Shown here piece by piece: positions 7,560 to 10,218 of a stretch of DNA of 10,218 bases. The notes beneath the pieces are model-generated. The model was not told where the DNA came from. It saw only the letters and a program-made list of their open reading frames with translations, and did not search any database. How positions within the stretch are numbered: the stretch's first letter is position 1; the number at the start of each line of letters is the position of its first letter. Source of the DNA: JBBQUP01 sp038212305 (GTDB taxonomy: Bacteria > Bacteroidota > Bacteroidia > Bacteroidales > Marinilabiliaceae); contig JBBQUP010000114.1 of the NCBI GenBank assembly GCA_038212305.1, positions 1 through 10,218 on the forward strand. The letters are read 5' to 3'. The position numbers were made by a program, and so were the translations under genes.

Positions 7560-8768
7560 TCAAGTTAATTCTTCTGGATGGTTATTAGAATTATTCACTA
7601 GCTCTTTACTACTGTTAGACAACAGTAAACCAACCATCATTATTAGTGCTGTTAAAATAATAACTTGAATAATTAACGATTTATTAGCCAGATTAATTGC
7701 ATTAGCTTCGGGAATAGACAAAAACAACAATATGGTAATTAAGCCTCTGGGCGCTAAAAATAGCAATGTCGAAATAGATAGTTTAAACGATTTCAAGAAT
7801 ACAATGCGAATGAAATAAATTCCTACTGTAATTCCGATTGCCCATATTATTGTTTCCGAATTAAGTAGTTCAGCAGTTTCGATTAAGTATCCAAAAAGCA
7901 GAAAAAATAAGGCTCGAATTAAAAAAGTTACTTCAATTATTAATTCTTTAAACTTATTCACCTCCTTACTCAAAATGTCTGGTTGGAGTTTTTGTATAAA
8001 TTTAAACTGTTTTAGTTCGTTTAAATTTCCAAGGAAAAGACCAAACGACAAAATGTAAACCAAAGCCGGCAAATGATAATTCTTAGAAATAGTGTAAATC
8101 AAGATGATCATTATAATGATTGGCACAAATTTAACATGGTGCTTTACTTTACTCAACAAAAAAGCAAGACCAAGCGTTGCAATAAAAGTAATGACTAAAA
8201 TGATGACGATTTCGAGAAAGAATATTTCAAACGATAAGGCATTAATATGTTCATTATGAATAACAAAATTGAAGAAAATAACTCCAAAAATATCCGATAA
8301 ACTGCTCTCATAAGTAATAAACTCTTTGTTCTTGCTAATTAAGTTTCGTGCACTTGGTATAGCAATAGCACTACTTATTATTGCGAAAGGGATAGCATTT
8401 GCTAACCCTATTTTAAATGAGATATTTCCAAAGTAGTGAAAAGCCCATGCTAGCGCAAAGCTCATTATTAGCATAGGTATTAGCGCAATTATAAACGATT
8501 TGCCTATTAAAGGCATTTTCGATTTATTAATATCCAACTCCAACGATCCTTCTAATACAATCAATATCAATCCAATTGTACCTAATACAGGTAAAATTAA
8601 AGTTAAATCGGGAATTGAAATCTCGAAAAAAATAGCGGCTTGACGGACTGCCCAACCCAAGGCCAGAAGTAAAATAACGGATGGAATTTTTGTACTCGAA
8701 GAACTAATATCAAAGATGTACGAAAAAAGTAGTAATACACAAACAGTTATTATTAATGGTATTTCCAT
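7560..8768 (-). CDS. Cation:proton antiporter (CPA superfamily Na+/H+ exchanger-like)
   Basis: A 402-residue inner-membrane transporter expected to exchange protons for Na+ or K+. About 11-13 hydrophobic segments fill nearly the whole length. Family features are visible: LILIVLEGSLELD (67-79), the SSAIAIPSARNL segment (132-143) and ESSLSDIFGVIFF (154-166), which aligns with the ion-binding helix. LAPRGLITILLFLSIPEA (338-355) has the conserved P-R-G of the C-terminal half. The ion-binding pair is Ser-Asp (158-159) instead of the Asn-Asp or Asp-Asp of many CPA1 and CPA2 members. There is no C-terminal TrkA-N or TrkA-C regulatory domain, and the protein ends in a short polar tail. It converges on the DUF2157-like pair with a 54-base gap. 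The substrate ion cannot be told from sequence alone. Confidence 0.88.
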   Translation of the reverse strand: MEIPLIITVCVLLLFSYIFDISSSSTKIPSVILLLALGWAVRQAAIFFEISIPDLTLILPVLGTIGLILIVLEGSLELDINKSKMPLIGKSFIIALIPMLIMSFALAWAFHYFGNISFKIGLANAIPFAIISSAIAIPSARNLISKNKEFITYESSLSDIFGVIFFNFVIHNEHINALSFEIFFLEIVIILVITFIATLGLAFLLSKVKHHVKFVPIIIMIILIYTISKNYHLPALVYILSFGLFLGNLNELKQFKFIQKLQPDILSKEVNKFKELIIEVTFLIRALFFLLFGYLIETAELLNSETIIWAIGITVGIYFIRIVFLKSFKLSISTLLFLAPRGLITILLFLSIPEANAINLANKSLIIQVIILTALIMMVGLLLSNSSKELVNNSNNHPEELT

Positions 8769-8811
8769 ATGTTTATATTCCGTACTTAATAATTTTTAAA
8801 GTTAAATATGT

Positions 8812-8849
8812 TGGTTGCCATTGCATTAATAATTAATGACAAACAACCA
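8812..8849. other. Palindromic hairpin upstream of the antiporter gene
   Basis: CATTAAT (8824-8830) and ATTAATG (8832-8838) form a perfect inverted repeat around one base. Outer arms TGGTTG (8812-8817) and CAACCA (8844-8849) add a second paired layer across an internal loop. It lies 44 bases upstream of the antiporter ATG, where an operator or leader structure could sit. It lacks a T-tract suitable for terminating the minus strand. Confidence 0.35.
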
Positions 8850-8869
8850 TTTTTAAATCGTGGCTCAAG

Positions 8870-9175
8870 TTACATACTATTTCTTCGACAATAATCCCGA
8901 AAATAATGTTGCATAGAGAAATTCGAGTTTTTAGTTTTTGAATTGAATAGAGATATTACAAACATAGAGAAAGTAGTTTTTGTATCTATGATTTTAAAAA
9001 TGATGAAGAAAAAACGGAATACGACCATATGGGCTTTAACAATAGGGGGAATAGTTATTAACAAAGGAATTTGAACATAGATAATTAAAATCGTTTTTTG
9101 CTTGATTAAACATATAGCAACACAAACCATGAAAATAAGTAGTTTAATATAAGCACATTGCAAACAGATGTTCAT
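8870..9175 (-). CDS. Small hydrophobic protein, doubtful
   Basis: A 101-codon frame in the 494 bases between the antiporter and the lipoprotein gene. It is divergent from the lipoprotein gene. The first two thirds are hydrophobic (near 10-24, 28-44 and 50-63, with several Lys and Pro). The last third is polar and basic, ending near HYFRDYCRRNSM. I recognise no family. No good promoter core is seen before the ATG. Such a frame could arise by chance in AT-rich DNA, because hydrophobic codons are T-rich. It could also be the decayed end of a larger gene. The rest of 8769-9262 holds the hairpin at 8812-8849 and the lipoprotein promoter, and nothing else I can see. Confidence 0.25.
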   Translation of the reverse strand: MNICLQCAYIKLLIFMVCVAICLIKQKTILIIYVQIPLLITIPPIVKAHMVVFRFFFIIFKIIDTKTTFSMFVISLFNSKTKNSNFSMQHYFRDYCRRNSM

Positions 9176-9200
9176 TTTTAGTTAATTTTACTAAATCATA

Positions 9201-9230
9201 TTGTTTTTTGATTTGCATTAATTATGTTTG
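9201..9230 (+). promoter_or_regulatory. Bacteroidota-type promoter of the lipoprotein gene
   Basis: TTG at 9201-9203 is followed, 19 bases later, by TATGTTTG at 9223-9230, matching the -33 TTG and -7 TANNTTTG elements with proper spacing. The ATG at 9263 is 32 bases downstream. A 10-base direct repeat (ATATTATTAA at 9233-9242 and 9252-9261) fills the presumed leader. This promoter is the best in the window and supports the ATG at 9263 as the intended start. Confidence 0.6.
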
Positions 9231-9262
9231 TGATATTATTAACCCTTTAAAATATTATTAAA

Positions 9263-10133
9263 ATGAAAAGATTATTCTTTTATTCTTTTATTCTTTTATT
9301 CTTGTAGTAAAGATGAAATTCATGAAAATTTTGAATCTGTTGATAAACTGGATCTTGGAGGTCAGGAAATTTCAGTAAAATCAGGTATGTTAGTTTTTGA
9401 AAATGGAGTGGATTTTCAAAAAGCAATGACAAGTATTCAGGACAATAAATTAACTATTGAAAGTAGATTATTCAAATCTCGAGTATGCGCTTTAAATGAG
9501 CAAAATGCTAAATTAAAGAGTGGAGTTATTGATGAGAACGAATATGTTACGGATGAAGATTCATTAGTGCCTAGTGATGCACTTTGTAATATATTGAATG
9601 AAAAATATGAGTTGCAAATAGGTGATGTTGTTTTTAAAATTACACCATATGGAACTGTTTTTACAAGTTCAATAAATTCATTTTTATTAGAAAACCTCAT
9701 ACTTGATGAGAAACTAATCGGAAATTGCACAAAAATCGCTACTGCTTTAGGAATTTTTGATGACAAGAATATGTATAGTTTAAATTCAGTAGACGGTGTT
9801 TACCTATTTGACACGTTTAAATTTATTAGCGGACAAAATAATCAACCAGAAATACTTGTCTCTTCTCTTAAATCTACTAGCAATCCTACTGATGCGGACT
9901 TTATAGTATTTAACGATAATAAAACATGGGTAGGACAAGGAGTTTCTTCTATTATTGGATTTTCAAAAGGTGATTGGAGACGGTTTAACGATAGAAAATA
10001 TTGTGTAGATGTTAAATTTTACAGCTTAGACTTTGGATTTTATTCTGAAGCTGGTATTAAAACAAAGGTTCAAAAACACAATAGTCCGTTAGATTTTAAG
10101 CGGCAATTTTGCCGTATTCCAATAGTTCTTTGA
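9263..10133 (+). CDS. Predicted surface lipoprotein, out of frame at an 8-bp tandem repeat (phase OFF) and probably 3'-truncated
   Basis: The ATG at 9263 begins MKRLFFYSFILLFL and then hits TAG at 9305-9307. The mature protein lies in another frame. SCSKDEIHENFESVDKLD begins at 9300, with the lipidated Cys codon at 9303-9305. That frame stays open to 10133, but its first in-frame ATG is only at 9387. The switch point falls in a tandem repeat of ATTCTTTT. One extra copy would join the two frames and give a 16-residue signal peptide (K-R, then F-F-Y-S-F-I-L-L-F-F-Y-S) before Cys17. The S-K-D-E after the Cys resembles the K-(D/E)2 lipoprotein export signal described for Capnocytophaga, which directs lipoproteins to the cell surface. 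The body (ISVKSGMLVFENGVDFQKAM, LQIGDVVFKITPYG) resembles Bacteroidota lipoproteins of unknown function as I recall them. Beyond about 10095 the peptide is antisense to another gene, so the natural C-terminus is probably lost. Confidence 0.75.
9274..9303 (+). repeat. 8-bp simple sequence repeat (ATTCTTTT, 3.75 copies) in the signal-peptide coding region
   Basis: Three perfect copies of ATTCTTTT occupy 9274-9281, 9282-9289 and 9290-9297, followed by a partial copy ATTCTT at 9298-9303. The unit length is not a multiple of three, so gain or loss of a copy moves the reading frame. In every frame the repeat encodes hydrophobic residues and no stop codon, as needed for a signal-peptide core. Confidence 0.95.
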
Positions 10134-10218
10134 CAATTTTTTGATTTTTAGCAGTGTTTGGATTAATAGCAAACCTGCACATAAATCGTTCGAGCATCAA
10201 TGTATTGTTGTACAATGT
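10096..10218 (-). CDS. Unidentified protein, C-terminal 40 residues, runs off window
   Basis: Read leftward from the window edge, an open frame encodes 40 residues and ends at TAA (10098-10096). It includes MLERFMCRFAINPNTAKNQ and then KIVKELLEYGKIAA. The mixed, non-repetitive composition with a helical end looks like genuine coding sequence. It is not the low-complexity peptide expected from antisense AT-rich DNA. I do not recognise the family. It overlaps the last 38 bases of the lipoprotein frame on the opposite strand, and the lipoprotein peptide in that overlap (RQFCRIPIVL) looks like the artefact. A GGCAAAATTGCC palindrome (10102-10113) lies near its end. It could belong to a mobile or accessory gene to the right. 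Confidence 0.5.
   Translation of the reverse strand, partial: TLYNNTLMLERFMCRFAINPNTAKNQKIVKELLEYGKIAA

Noticed and set aside
7610..7627. Hairpin TACTGTT / AACAGTA near the antiporter 3' end
   Set aside because: It lies within the antiporter coding region with no T-tract, so it is unlikely to be a terminator.
7417..7668. Plus-strand frame spanning the end of the second membrane protein and the antiporter 3' end
   Set aside because: It is out of frame with the Gly-rich tail it overlaps, and its second half is antisense to the antiporter.
9274..9303. Tandem repeat considered as a CRISPR or protein-repeat array
   Set aside because: Units are 8 bases, contiguous and without spacers. It is a simple sequence repeat.
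9437..9766. Minus-strand frame of 109 codons inside the lipoprotein gene
   Set aside because: The lipoprotein frame on the other strand has a promoter, a lipobox and family-like sequence. This one has none.

Overview
The window looks like a chromosomal segment of an AT-rich member of the Bacteroidota. The class II lysS, gpsA and pgi run is an arrangement I know from Bacteroidales and relatives. Bacteroidota-type promoter cores (TTG / TANNTTTG) can be seen, Shine-Dalgarno sites are absent, and a lipoprotein carries a C-S-K-D-E start. Base composition and gene style suggest a marine Marinilabiliales-like lineage, but that assignment is a guess.

Layout. Positions 1-137 hold the end of an insertion sequence with the first 14 codons of a minus-strand transposase. 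It abuts a DUF488 gene fragment (about 138-551) that has lost both ends and carries an in-frame TGA. A non-coding stretch with a compact palindromic repeat and a strong terminator follows. Positions 897-5026 hold the minus-strand operon lysS-gpsA-pgi (lysyl-tRNA synthetase, glycerol-3-phosphate dehydrogenase, glucose-6-phosphate isomerase). After a divergent intergenic region come two overlapping plus-strand polytopic membrane proteins of the DUF2157 kind (5375-7505). The second ends in a glycine-rich tail like that of TPM-domain proteins. A convergent minus-strand cation:proton antiporter lies at 7560-8768.

The right end is accessory in character. There is a weak small hydrophobic frame, then a lipoprotein gene with a near-ideal promoter whose signal peptide is encoded by an 8-bp tandem repeat. 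With the three full copies present, the start ATG is out of frame with the mature protein. With four copies the frame is restored. This is the layout of a phase-variable surface lipoprotein gene in the OFF state, and it is the most interesting signal here. Its 3' end runs into the tail of an unidentified minus-strand gene that continues beyond the window, so the gene is probably also truncated.

How the genes work together. Only lysS-gpsA-pgi (one transcript, core metabolism and translation) and the two DUF2157-like proteins (translationally coupled) look functionally linked by arrangement. The left and right ends are scarred by insertion and rearrangement.
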